Below are positions 1 to 11,427 of a stretch of 43,137 nt of DNA, in pieces. Both the position numbers and the translations under genes were made by a program. Source of the stretch: Saccoglossus kowalevskii (lineage: Eukaryota; Hemichordata; Enteropneusta; Harrimaniidae); the NCBI RefSeq assembly GCF_000003605.2, contig NW_003112477.1, positions 32,141-75,277 of the forward strand, given 5' to 3'. Position 1 is the first letter of the stretch, and every line of letters starts with the position of its first letter. The notes under the pieces were generated by a model that was given only the letters and a program-made list of their open reading frames with translations, did no database searches and had not been told where the DNA came from.

Positions 1-1479
1 AGTTTGGCGTCCACTCAGATTCCCAACGACGCATTCGAATCCACTGGCGTTGAAAGTGTTGATTTCTTGGACGAAAGAAATGTATGAAAAGTTACGCCTT
101 TCATCTCAGGATATTTCGCTGTTTTTTTCTTTTTAATCGAACCCAAGGAATAGTCTGGGGCATTACAATGCCAGTTAACCATTTTGACCAATTCTTGCAA
201 AACGTTTGTAAAAAATAAGACTTCGGCAACAGTAACTAATAATATATTGCTTACAGCAGACGCCGCTCAAATTTCAACCCCACCAAGAACGTTGAACGGA
301 CTGTCATCCGGGAACTTTGAGAACGCCCTCTATCGAATTTCATGAGAAAAATAGTAACTCGGAAATTAGGAATTGTATGATGACAATGACACATCACGAA
401 AGGTCAACGCTCACGCACACGGACACGCCCATTTACGTATTGCGGATTAGATTCCCCGGAACTTTTATAGCACATTCCGTTTAAAAACAGGGGCATGGCC
501 CCTTTCTCATTGCAAATTCACCCCAATCAAATTACTATAAATGGTTTAGCTAAACCGCATGTCTCTGCAACCAAAATCAGTTGAAAAGTGACTCACAATA
601 AAAATCATATTTTTATTTAAGTAGAATTGAAATTACTGAGCATACTATGTGCAATGCATTATGGGAGGGAACTGTTATCACTAAATTAAAAGTAAATTTT
701 TCGAAAATATTCAATAATATTCATACCCATACCAATATGTGCTCTTTTCAGAACGAAATTTTGAAATGTGAAGAAACACTTTTCATTTTCCAAAAGTTAA
801 ATTTAATAATTTTAGAGAAGATTGATAAAACTACCTTGTTCTGTCAGCCAAGACATGCATTCCATGTCAGCACACACAAGTAACCAAATTTGTACTAAAA
901 TTGGTACTAATGCTGTATTATTTTTAAACATTATTTCCCAAAAAATAGTTGCCGAGAGAGTTCTGATAAAAAATCTAGGAATTGGTACAAGCACGAACAC
1001 ATTAAAATTTGGTTTTGATATGAGCAAGGTTATCATGCAAAGAATCATTTTTCATTCATAACTCTAAACGTTATTGATGAATTCTTTCGAAATTATCTAT
1101 GAGTACGGAGAGCAATCGACTAAATTTCGGTACACATGCGATTTTCCTGTTCAGTAATTCCAAGATTGATCTTTATGTGTCAATTAATTATTTGTATTCT
1201 AAATGTTCTTCCATTATATTTGATATGGCGACACATTTGCGTGATTAGGAGTGTTTTTGTATATATGTCTCCATTTTCCCATGATGGATATCCTAGTGAT
1301 TTTCGTTCAAAATGTTGTTTCGGCTTCTACTTGAAATCAGCTATTCAAATCTTCAATATGTTGTGTGTATAGTATCTGGGATATAATCAGATGTGTTCAA
1401 TGCGTGACAAAATGTGTTATTTTCTCTCGTCAGATATTTGTTAGCCGAGATGTCGAATTGTTCGCGTTATAGATGTTTA
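1..1479. other. No recognisable gene
   Basis: AT-rich sequence with only short open frames (at most 79 codons) on both strands. None has a recognisable domain or a good splice context. It lies beyond the 3' end of the sialyltransferase gene, which runs toward it. I see no tRNA or rRNA here. Confidence 0.5.
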
Positions 1480-2055
1480 AAACATCGAGTCACGAAAACG
1501 CCCGTATTTCATAAACCATCCTCACTTTTGCGAAACCACGCCCAAATTGTAACTCAATGTCCAATCAACAGTTAACAGAACTTCGAGTAACGGGCAACAT
1601 ACATTTTTGTTTTTGTTTAACGTTCAAATTTAGTAGTAACTCGAACTTTAATTAACAGTTAACCAAACATCGAGTTACAGGCAACATAGTTTTTGTTTTG
1701 TTTTGTTTAACGTTCAAATTTAGTAAATCGAATGTTGATTAACTGTTAAACAAAATTCGAGTTACGGGAAACATAAACCTTAAATAAAATATATGTTGCC
1801 CGTAAATCGGTTAACTGTTACCTAAAGTTGGGGTTACTAAATGAGGACGTTGAACAAAAGTAACAATTTATGTTGCTTGTAAGTTTGGTCAACTGTTAGT
1901 TGAATATCGAGTTACAATTTGGGCGTGGTTTCTAAAATTTGGGCGTGGTTTCGCAAATATTGGAGTGGTTTCTAGAATGTGAGCGTGGTCATTTTTGTAA
2001 CTCGATGTCTTCGTAACTCGATGTTTGGAGCTCGATGTCCGTAACTCGAGCAAAT
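1480..2055. repeat. Terminal-inverted-repeat (MITE/foldback-like) element
   Basis: The left arm (about 1527-1575) reads GCGAAACCACGCCCAAATTG and then continues toward a GTTAAC. Its reverse complement appears at about 1888-1957, where the GGGCGTGGTTTC block is itself doubled. The outer edges carry repeated ACATCGAGT(T/C)AC words: one copy at about 1482-1493 and several inverted at 1996-2050. Inside are two direct copies of a roughly 80-bp unit (about 1570-1655 and 1655-1725), both containing GTTTAACGTTCAAATTTAGTA-type sequence. No transposase frame is present, so this is a non-autonomous element. The family is not identified and the exact ends and target-site duplication are uncertain. Confidence 0.65.
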
Positions 2056-2319
2056 AAGCATCTCATCTGAAAACCGTTCGGTGCAACGAATATTTTTGAC
2101 CAAACAAAATAATGAGGCTGAATCTGACCTACAAAAAATGTATAAAAACAATACAACAAATAAGGGCAAACAAAATAAGTTCAAATATTATTAGTATTAA
2201 TATTATTATTATTAGATGTATTTGTAAGATCCAGAAATATACACAATATAATTGTAACATTGTAAATCTCCAGTAAAATGTTCGTTAAATAAATCGCAAA
2301 TGCACGCAATATTATAATT

Positions 2320-3879
2320 TTAATATAAACACTTTCCAATGTGCATTTTAATAGCTCCTATACGATGAAGTTCGATAAGAAGAGAGAATTCTGTCGGGTA
2401 GTCGTGGTATTTATTATACGTCATCCAAGCAATGTCATTGGTGTAATGCATTGGGAGGGGGTTGCCCTCGTAATCGTTTGGAAATGGCCAGAATCCATAT
2501 AAATGTATTTCATCACACATCGAGAAACCAATACTCAAAAGGGTCATTCCAGTTGAAAGACCTCTCTTAGTTAAGCCCCAAAACCTCTGAATTTCATAGG
2601 AGTGATGTGGATTAAATAATAACACTTCCAAAGAGGTCATTTCTTTTAAAAGTTCGACAACCTGGAAAGCCAAATTACTAACTTTACTGTTAGGAATCCA
2701 CAAAAGATAACCTTTATATTCTTCCAAGTCCTTTAACAATTTAGTAGTATTCAAATTAGTAAAATTTCTCACATATATCTCATTTTCAGAAACCCTATAT
2801 CTGGTCATCAAAGACTGGGATATGCTTGTAAAACTGACTTTACTGCCTGCGTCAACTGTAAACCCTCTGATTGGTTGTAAGTTTGACCTCATGACAAAAT
2901 CTAAATTGTCAATTTCTTCACCACATCCGCTGTTGATGAGAATACCTCCATTGCCAATAATACCACATGTTTTAAAGGTTTTCGCAGATGACAGTGGAGA
3001 TGTCTGCGGTAGCAGCACGTGATTTTCTTGCTCAATATCAATAGACCTATTGAAAAACGTGTCATAATACTTAGCACCTAAAGGAGTATTTTCGCGGGTG
3101 CAAACAGGTGATGTTTCATTCAAGTAGTTGTGAAGGCGATGTCTTATATCTAACGTAAGCGATGCATTTCCATTCCAGTGTTGTAGAGTTGTGTAACTAT
3201 TTGTCAAATACGTTTGAAGTTGTTTTACATCTTCGCCTTTGGGTTTCCTTCTTCTTCGCCCACGTCTCCGTCCAGTTTTGTTTTTAATTTCTGTTCTCGG
3301 GAGGGGGTTCGAATCAAAAGTGTCATTTTGGAATGCAACAGTTTTCGACACTTTCCCTTTTTTCTTTTTGATTACGATTTTCCGAACTCTCCTTGGTTTG
3401 GCTTTCTGCTCAATAGCATTTTTTATTGGAGATTGTTTGACAAGGACTACTTCTTTGTTCCCTGAAGTTTCATTGGAAATATTCTTTCCATCAAATTGCG
3501 TTGGAAAACCCGAGTGTTTCTGTTTTTGATCCGTTCTGTTGAAATCAGTTGTATCATTGGTGCTGTTATAAATTTGGACATTTATCATTTTAAATGCGTC
3601 TGTTTTATTGAATTGAGTCTCTTCCATAGCATTGGATGATTTGTTTTGTCGAGAGGACTCATCTACATCGACAAGCGTTCGTATATTATCAATACCTCTG
3701 TTTTTGGACGTTAACTTAGAGGAAATAGTGTTTTTCTTAAATATGACGTGATTTTCATAATATAATGTTGCTTGTCCTTGTATCCACACTATCCACACGG
3801 CGTACATCAATGACAACGCAACAAACCACGTAAATGCTGACCATCCGATCTTCCCTTTTACCTTTCGCATGTTGTGCAA
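2320..3879 (-). CDS. Alpha-2,8-sialyltransferase (ST8Sia family), intronless
   Basis: A 519-residue type II Golgi enzyme of family GT29, expected to transfer sialic acid from CMP-Neu5Ac onto sialylated glycans in alpha-2,8 linkage. The N-terminus is short and basic and is followed by a membrane anchor at about residues 11-33. Sialylmotif L is at about 303-345 (CGIIGNGG, then GCGEEID and FVMRSNL). Motif S is at about 437-466 (RGLSTGMTLLSIGFSMCDEI, then HLYGFWPF). Motif III is HYTN (478-481) and motif VS is H492-x4-E497 (HDYPTE). Cysteines at 305, 455 and 517 fit the family disulfides. The stem (about 35-240) is long, carries many N-x-S/T sequons, and has two very basic patches (about 161-176 and 200-214). 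The coding region has no intron. The start is the first Met of the frame; Met4 is an alternative. Whether it makes mono-, oligo- or polysialic acid cannot be decided from the motifs. Confidence 0.93.
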   Translation of the reverse strand: MHNMRKVKGKIGWSAFTWFVALSLMYAVWIVWIQGQATLYYENHVIFKKNTISSKLTSKNRGIDNIRTLVDVDESSRQNKSSNAMEETQFNKTDAFKMINVQIYNSTNDTTDFNRTDQKQKHSGFPTQFDGKNISNETSGNKEVVLVKQSPIKNAIEQKAKPRRVRKIVIKKKKGKVSKTVAFQNDTFDSNPLPRTEIKNKTGRRRGRRRRKPKGEDVKQLQTYLTNSYTTLQHWNGNASLTLDIRHRLHNYLNETSPVCTRENTPLGAKYYDTFFNRSIDIEQENHVLLPQTSPLSSAKTFKTCGIIGNGGILINSGCGEEIDNLDFVMRSNLQPIRGFTVDAGSKVSFTSISQSLMTRYRVSENEIYVRNFTNLNTTKLLKDLEEYKGYLLWIPNSKVSNLAFQVVELLKEMTSLEVLLFNPHHSYEIQRFWGLTKRGLSTGMTLLSIGFSMCDEIHLYGFWPFPNDYEGNPLPMHYTNDIAWMTYNKYHDYPTEFSLLIELHRIGAIKMHIGKCLY

Positions 3880-4292
3880 TATTGGTACCTATATTGTTAA
3901 TATACTTTTCTCGAGTCAACCAACAACTAATATTGACCCTAGGAAAGAAAAATAGAACAATATTTACTTTCACTGAACAATAGCACCAAGGTACAAACAA
4001 CTATCGATGTCATATTTACTCATTGTGGGACTCTACTGGAATCTTTATTCTTTCACAGCTTGGCAAATATCAATTTACCTGATTGTTACCCATCTCGTAT
4101 CTGATGAGCAATTGCAAGATCCTTTAAAATCCTCGAAGATATCAATATTCTGTCAAATATAATATAGATGGTTATATGTGATCAACTTTTAGACAGTTTG
4201 ACTAAAATAAGGAGCATGATTGCACTAAATAAATGTTTTAGTGTATATACTGGACAGAGTTTTAAAAGATACACAATATAAATATCTAAAGA
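3880..4292. other. Upstream flank of the sialyltransferase
   Basis: No other gene recognised. This should hold the 5' UTR and promoter of the minus-strand sialyltransferase. No clear TATA box or upstream exon could be assigned. Confidence 0.3.
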
Positions 4293-4680
4293 TTAGGCAA
4301 AAAAAAATGTTTTGTTGCCCTGAGCGACCGACCGAAAAATATGAAATATCGGGTCGCGTTTTTTTGTGTTTTTTTTTAGTAGGCCCAAATATTAAAAACT
4401 CACAATTTTAAGCAGTAACAAAGAGTTTCCTCTAAAAAATTAACGATCCCGGACCGTTGTTTGATCCCCCAGGGTCCCCGGGGGAATAAGTAGCGACTTT
4501 GAACCTCGGGTTGATCTTGTTTAATATCTAGCATGCGTTTGATTGATTCCCATATATCTCGGCTATTTACAATACCCTTAGTTTTCACGAGTTTAAAAAA
4601 AAAAATCCGACCGACCGACCCAATTTTTAAATTTTCCGACTTGAGGGCAACATAAGTTTTTTGTTGGCCTTAATACACCC
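4293..4680. repeat. Inverted-repeat element with GACC-rich subterminal ends
   Basis: The left end (about 4296-4345) reads AGGCAAAAAAAAATG, then GTTGCCCTGAGCGACCGACCG. The right end (about 4603-4680) is its approximate inverse: CGACCGACCGACCC, then TTGAGGGCAACATAAG and TTTTTTGTTGGCCT. The interior has no transposase frame. A solo right end, GAGGGCAAAATAAGTTTTTT, recurs at about 4778-4800, so the family has at least two copies here. Confidence 0.6.
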
Positions 4681-4775
4681 AGTTCGCGGTTCAACAGAGT
4701 TAAAATGAACAGATAACATATATATAACATATGAAACTATATAACATGTAATAAATATACGTACGAGTAACCATG

Positions 4776-4806
4776 ATGAGGGCAAAATAAGTTTTTTGTT
4801 ATACCA
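4776..4806. repeat. Solo end of the preceding inverted-repeat family
   Basis: GAGGGCAAAATAAGTTTTTT matches the right terminus of the 4293-4680 element (GAGGGCAACATAAGTTTTTT) except for one base. It could be a truncated copy or a nested insertion scar. Confidence 0.45.
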
Positions 4807-7800
4807 CTATCACGTGACATATTGTCATGGCCATTGTATACAATGTATTTTACTTATTTCTGTCTTTCCCCACTTTATCCCTTGTCTCTATGGAGAATAG
4901 TATTTTTCGAACGTGTCGCGCATTCTAGTATATGAAATATGTGTGATTCCATTTTTAATATGATGGCGGTTTCCTTGCCAACTGTTTATTATCGATTTCT
5001 TTTTTTTGCTGAATCGCTTTGTAATATTTTTCTAATATATTTTTCATCAGACATTCTCATAAAGGAATAGATATTTCTACAACATAATTGGCTCCATCTT
5101 CTGTCAAGTAATGATAGATAATAGGATTTTTTATCGCAGGGAAAATAAATGTTTTCAACACTGCCACAAATGCAGGGCCAGCACGAAAATCATGCCGACA
5201 TGGTATACATGTATAAACAAGCGCGGGCGGAGTTTATTATTCAAATGAAGTCGCCCTCACCCAAATCAACAACGGTGACTAAAAGCTCCACAAAAACACG
5301 AGAAACAGTGATTCATTGCATTATATTTTCTATTTTTCAAAGGTGAGTGGCGCCATGAAATAAAATGAAAAATAGTAGTGATTTGTTCAGCTAGACCATT
5401 TACTTTTAGAGGTGAAATAAACGCCACCAATGCGTTGTTTATGTTAGAGAATACAATGGAATAAATTACAGGAAAGAAAACACAGACGAGCTTATTTGCA
5501 ACGTGGGGCATGAGGTTGTCAAAACCAGACAGAATATAAAGTGTCTGTCTGAAAACACAGACGGTGGTTGAAATCAACTTGTCAACGATAAACGGCATTC
5601 ATAAGCCGTTCAGTTCCTAACAATTTTGCTAGGAAAAGTCCACACGATGATGTGTGGTCAATCGGACAATCTCGTTCCAATCACCGTGTTCAATCTCAGT
5701 CTGAGGTTCATTGTAGAATCGCTTGGAATGAAATGCCATGTGCATGTCATGAAAAACATTCAACGAATTGTTGACGCTTTCCACATGACTGGTATCGTGG
5801 GCGTGGACGTAGTATTCAGCGTTTTTCTAAATAACATAATTCTGAACAAATGAGCAAAAGAAATTCGCTGCCGCCTTGCTGGTTGGTAATATGTTTTATT
5901 TCCGGCTCGAAGCGAGGATGATTATAGTTATCCACGATCTAATTTGGCACGAAGCACCACAACATGAGGTTCACGTATAATTTCGTATGCAAAATGAGTA
6001 CGTAAGCAAAATGCCTATATAGTCTTACAGCATTCTGGTATTGTTTTCAATGTGTTTACATGTAAGACTAGAACAGAATATATCTTGGCCGCAGAATAAA
6101 CGGCGCCACTCAACCTTACAGTTACGAGCAAAAACAGGTCAAATCAGCACAAATGCGATTAGTTTAAATTCAGTAATTAATTAATTATGAAATATAATTA
6201 TAATTAATTATAAAATTATATTTATAAAACATAATTGCACTGGTGCAAACTATTGTTTTATGTTAGGCTATTTGTTGTGATGCAGACAAGCCACATATCA
6301 CATGTCAGAATTGCGTTTCTTTCCCCCAGGAACAAACAAGCTAAATATCCAACTTAAGTAATAAACGTCACGAAATGTATATACAATGATAACAAATACC
6401 TTTACTGTATAATTTTGTACTGCGAAATTTTATGTTTTGATTTTCCGAATTTTTCAACCCAAAATAAGCGAGTTGCTGGTACATTTCAAGTTGGTAGACA
6501 TCATTGTTTTGAAGCATGATATATACTACAATAGTCTTAAGAAATGTTTGTGGAAACAGTGAACATTTCGCGAATTTGGTTAAAAGGCGGTGGTCGTCGC
6601 GCTGCATGAGCGACATCTGTGTTGACATCGATTTTCCCAAAAAATACCTAATTAAAGCTTGGCAAAGTTTAAGTTTGTACTCGTTGATCTGCGCAACAGT
6701 AAAAGTCGCTATCTTTGTGGATATGAGACCCATATATTTCGCGCATGCGTGGCACGACGACAGCCGCCCTTTATTACCTACATTTAGAGGCCCGACTTTC
6801 TGTCTTTGAAATAGTTTAATTGTTTTTAAAAGCACCGTATCTGTTTGCCCAGTAAAATTGGTGTGTATTATAATTCTAAATGAATCAGTCAGAACATTAG
6901 GTAAGTTTTCAAACTATGAATCTCCAATCTCTTATGTGTATGCTGCCCTCGTCGGTATGAACGCATATTGGATATTAACAATTATTTGAAGAAGAAAAAC
7001 TTATTGCAACCGATGCTGGGCAAATTTATGAGATAAATTGCACGGAGTAAACAAACACCGATAACAGTGCAACAATGCGCGGTACATACAGTACAGGGTC
7101 GTGGTTTCACGACCCTATGAACGTCAGTATTTGGCGACTACCTGTAGCTGTTTTCACTGTCGTGGTGCAGTTTACGTTCAAATTATTACAACTAGGACTT
7201 ACAGTTATCGAGAAATACGTGTATATTGTTTCTGTGGAGAAACTAAATGATTTGTAGACGCTGAATTGTAGTCACAGTCCCCATAGAGACTGGGCGTCTG
7301 AAGTAAAAGTTGTAAATCCTGTTAAGCAAAGGCACAGCTACCGATGCAGAATATGCCAGGGTACTGATAGCCCGGGGACGAATAGTATAATCGGTCACAT
7401 TTACAAAGTACGTTCAAAGAAAGTTCACGTTAACTTTTACAGGCTTATATTAGCGTCAAAGTTGAAATTCACGTCAAGTTGAACAAATGCATGCTCAGTT
7501 AATTGTGTCTTCAGTACATGTACATATAATTTAAGTCTGTTTACCATTTACCGAAACGCACCATTGAGTCGGTGTCATTGAGCTCTATTTTATGGGGGCA
7601 ATCCGGGTTCATTTATCAACTTTAATGGTAAGTCGTCTATTCATCGATGACCTCGGCTGTGACTGGGGCCTGAGAGCGTGGCAGTAAACATACATTAATA
7701 CCCCATTGTGGATATTATTATTTTTTTTACATTCCGTCACATGTATTCCCAGTAAAGTGAGGTGTGACGACCACGTGATAACAATTATGTAAATCATAGA

Positions 7801-9838
7801 AAAACAATTAAAATCCAACTACATACAATTTCTTTCGTATTTACACTAATTTTGTTTATAAAATGTGAACAATAGTAAGGTGTTTTTTAAGGTCACTATA
7901 TCAATGTATAATGTTCTTTGGCGGCAACGACATGCCAGTGATTGATTTAACACAGCTCGTTGCGTCACAGGGACTCGTTGTGCGTCACATGGGCGTAGGG
8001 GTCACACTGACTATATTACTTCGAAAAAAATCAAGTCAAAGGTAAAAACAAAAGCGTACATACGACTTCAAGTTCTGGCACATTTGCTAAAATTTGGTAT
8101 ACTTTATGATTAACAGGGGCGTTGTATCTCATGGATAGCTGTGGGAAAATTCCCGATTAAGGCTGGATTCAAGCTAAGCAACGCGAGTTGTAGAATGCTC
8201 CAAATGACCGTGTACACATTGTTGGAACTCTAACTAGGATTACTCTTTCCGAACGTAGAATTAACTTATACTTAAAATTGTTCTAGTAAACTTTAGCAGA
8301 GGTGGTTCGTCAGATCATATAACTTACCTTGTCGAGCAGTCCCGATCATGAATCAAATAGTGACACTCGCGTATGCGTGGTGATGACCAGTACCTATGTA
8401 CTGTTTGGAATGCTGATTGTGTCCGGACGCGACCATATTGTCCGGGGGTGGTCAACTATATCTTGACCTACATCAAGAAACACTGCCGTAGTTCACTTTT
8501 CAGGTCTTGTGGATACCCAACAAAGTTATTTTCAATTATTGCCATCGTGTATTTATGCACGATATGCAAGCTTTCGCAATACTAAGCTGACTGAAATGTG
8601 TGTGTGTGTGTGTGTCGTGGAAATCTATTCATGAGTAAAACGGTAAAACATTCATCGCAAAAAGCATGGACACCAATCGCCAATCTTCCATACATACATG
8701 GGGCGCGTGTTTATACGAACTAGTTATTGTAATGAATAATATAAAAAACGGAATCTATGATGTGTGCCGGACTGTGTCGTGTTTTGTTGACGCTACAAAA
8801 AGATGTCGTTTTCAATGCAACAACAATACAGACCATATTGTACGTTTTGGCTTAAAGGTAGTCGGAAATGGGTGGTTTCATGTAAATGGCTTTGTAAATG
8901 TGAAATGGTCATCTAAATAGCTGTCATACGAGTGTTCGAGTCACCCAGATTATTTTGTAGATGTTATATTGTGGTTTGACTAGCTGTAATTACACTAAAC
9001 ACAAACAACCCGTGATTGATCCTAGATCCATTCTTTCTACGACCTAAGGATAAATAGTAATCGCTCAGATTCAATCATAAAACACATGCATGGTGAACCT
9101 TAGATTCTGGAAACACACCAAAGCACTGATAATCGCTGTAATCTATTGACAGAACGGTAAAAATACGTTTTCTGAAGAATTACTACAATTAGTATTGTTA
9201 GCTGTATAAGGTCGCCTTGTCCGTCGAAAATATGCGTACACAATAGAACACACCCTGTCGAATACCCAATGCAACCATCACTATTTTACGATATTTGTTT
9301 ATCGTTTGGAATATCTTGACTAGCATTGAGAAGAAATACCTTCATATATAAGATTAGACAATATTTATTACAGCCTTTTTCAAACACCACATTTCTATTG
9401 GTGGACAAATTTACACATCTATTTGAGCAGAAATGTGTATAAAGATATAAACACAAGAACAAAATCTCTAGTTACGGGTGCTACTGCTTTAACTGAATAG
9501 GTCTTTGTTATGTAATGAATATCTTCTGCTAATGATTTTCTACATTGATATAAATAAATTTGTCTTTTAATTTTGTTTTAAGTTCCTGTGTATAATTTGT
9601 ATTTAGTGTCAAAATACATGCCCATTTCAAACTCCAGTTGGTTGCATTATATTTAATTTTCTCAACGCGCTAACACGTTTTTTGGTCTTTGATGTCTACT
9701 TTGTTATATGTGTGAACTTTGTCTCATTTTAGCAAAAATACTTACGTATTTCACCATAAATTCAATGTGGTGAGGATTTTTTTCTCAAAGAGTGTTTAAG
9801 TCATTAGTCTTGGTTCTAATTCTATTAGTGATCATGTT
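4807..9838. other. Gene-free stretch (nothing recognised)
   Basis: About 5 kb between the sialyltransferase and the next repeats. Open frames are short, such as 110 codons at 5266-5598 (-) and 155 codons at 6368-6835 (-). Their translations show no domain, no conservation pattern and no paired splice sites. A very AT-rich patch with TTAATTAATTAT lies at about 6175-6235. A (TG)n run lies at about 8597-8615. Unrecognised upstream exons of the neighbouring genes cannot be excluded. Confidence 0.4.
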
Positions 9839-10452
9839 TCACAGATTTTCATAAATAACCATTCTAAGGTCCGTGAAAATACTCGGCACATATTTTGAAT
9901 TCCTCAACTTTAATTTCTTCCAGGTTGTAATTTTAAATAATTTTGTTAAAGAGACACCTCCAGTTAAGCCTAATCTCACAACAACTTTACTTTCTGGATT
10001 AAAATTACAATGGATAACAAAAGATGGAATAACATTGTAAACAACATAAACAATAGTGCCCCATGATTTTTTGGTGCAATCCCTGGGTTTTGAACGTTTC
10101 CTCTTAAAGTCGATTGTAAACACAGTGATGGGTTTAAGAACTATGCATCCTTGTAGCAGTATTGTTGTTTAGTGCATCGTAAACAAAGCTAGCGGGACAT
10201 TCTCGCATTAATTGCTTGCCATTAAATATTGACAAGTATAGGAGTAAGCGATTCCCATTCTGCTACCGAAGTTGCTGGTTTTATTATTGGCGTCAAGAAC
10301 TTTTCGACAATACTGTGAATGATGCTACTGCATACAATGCAATATGTGTCTTCACTTATGTTTATTTTCAGCTCAATGGGTGATTCATTTATTGAATACA
10401 TTAGTTTTGTCACGGCTTCAACCTTTCTAGCTTTGTCCGCTCGTCTTCCCAT
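9839..10452 (-). pseudogene. Possible decayed or multi-exon coding fragment, unknown family
   Basis: Two adjacent minus-strand frames read in the same direction. 10222-10452 encodes 76 residues with a basic start (MGRRADKARKVEAV). 9839-10123 encodes 94 residues with KVVVRLGLTGG. The composition is more protein-like than the surrounding frames, and a weak GTAGCA donor could end the first. I do not recognise the family. The second frame vaguely recalls repeat-borne open frames of marine invertebrates. It may equally be chance. Confidence 0.15.
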
Positions 10453-10516
10453 GGTTGAGGTGACTTTTAAGATGAACGACCTCGATAATTGCTCAGTATG
10501 TTACTCAGTTGAATAG

Positions 10517-11020
10517 GACTGGTTTAGGGGCTCTTTTTAGTCTATAAGAAAGTAGATTAGAAATTTATATTAATATTTGTTTAGTTTTAGTTTTGAGCAC
10601 GGAGGTTTTTTCCTTCAAAAATTATCTGGAGATAATGTACTGCTTCGTATGATGGGAACCAGTTTATGTAATATTATTTTGAGGGGAAAGTGAGAAAAAT
10701 GGGTTTTGTTCTTTCTGGTGAGAGGCACGCCTATTTTACAGGAAATCGAACCCTGGATTAACAAGATAATGGCATGTTCCGCGACTTACCGAGGGGCCTT
10801 GTGAAAGAATAGAATTTTTGAGAGCCATCTAACTACCCGCGATGTAGCCGAAATCGCGACTTACTGAGGCGCGACTTAGCGAAGGGTCACTGTATTACCA
10901 CGACCTTGGATCGAAAATCAGAAGATGATGACAAAACTCACATGCCCAACATTAAAATTTTGACAAGAAAGACTTTACATGTATGTGTTAATCATCCATG
11001 GCCGTTTGCAAACGCACTGC
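10517..11020. other. Unassigned sequence
   Basis: No gene seen. Three imperfect copies of a CGACTTA(C/G)(C/T)GAGG-like word occur at about 10780-10880, suggesting the edge of a repeat element. Confidence 0.3.
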
Positions 11021-11427
11021 TGGGTATTAGTGGCGGCGGCACATAGGGGAGGGAGAGGGCCCGGACAAAGAGGGTGGTCGCCCCTCCAAAATAAAGCTGA
11101 AACCCATTGTGTCAGCCAAATTTGACCCTTAAAATGCAGGAAATAGCGTTTCAGAGGGTCCAGATTTTAATATTTTTAAGGGGGAATGCCCGCATCCCTC
11201 TAGTAAGGTCGCGCGAGGTTGGTGAGCAGATCTCGCACCTCCATGCAAACATTTCGTGCCGCCGCCTCAGGGTCTGAAGCCTGATCACGTGTACACACCA
11301 ATCAAAGTAACTGTGACCCATCACTGCATTTACAGTCCAGTGGCGGCGACACGGGGGAGGGGGCGGACGCACAAACCAAATCAAGCTGAAACGCTTTGTG
11401 TCAGCATAATATGCCACTCAAAATGCA
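11021..11427. repeat. Two divergent direct repeats leading into the satellite
   Basis: About 11021-11140 and 11320-11427 share a common order of blocks: CACTGC, GTGGCGGCG, a GGGGAGGG stretch, AAGCTGAAAC, TTGTGTCAGC and AAAATGCAG. The second copy runs directly into the 29-bp satellite, and one isolated satellite-like unit (TGACCCATCACTGCATTTAC) precedes it at about 11317. The satellite may have grown inside this duplicated element. Confidence 0.6.

Noticed and set aside
2822-3529. Plus-strand frames of 66-96 codons at 2822-3529
   Set aside because: They are antisense shadows of the sialyltransferase coding region.
6368-6835. 155-codon minus open frame as a gene
   Set aside because: No recognisable domain, biased toward AT-codon residues, no splice partners or promoter; consistent with chance.
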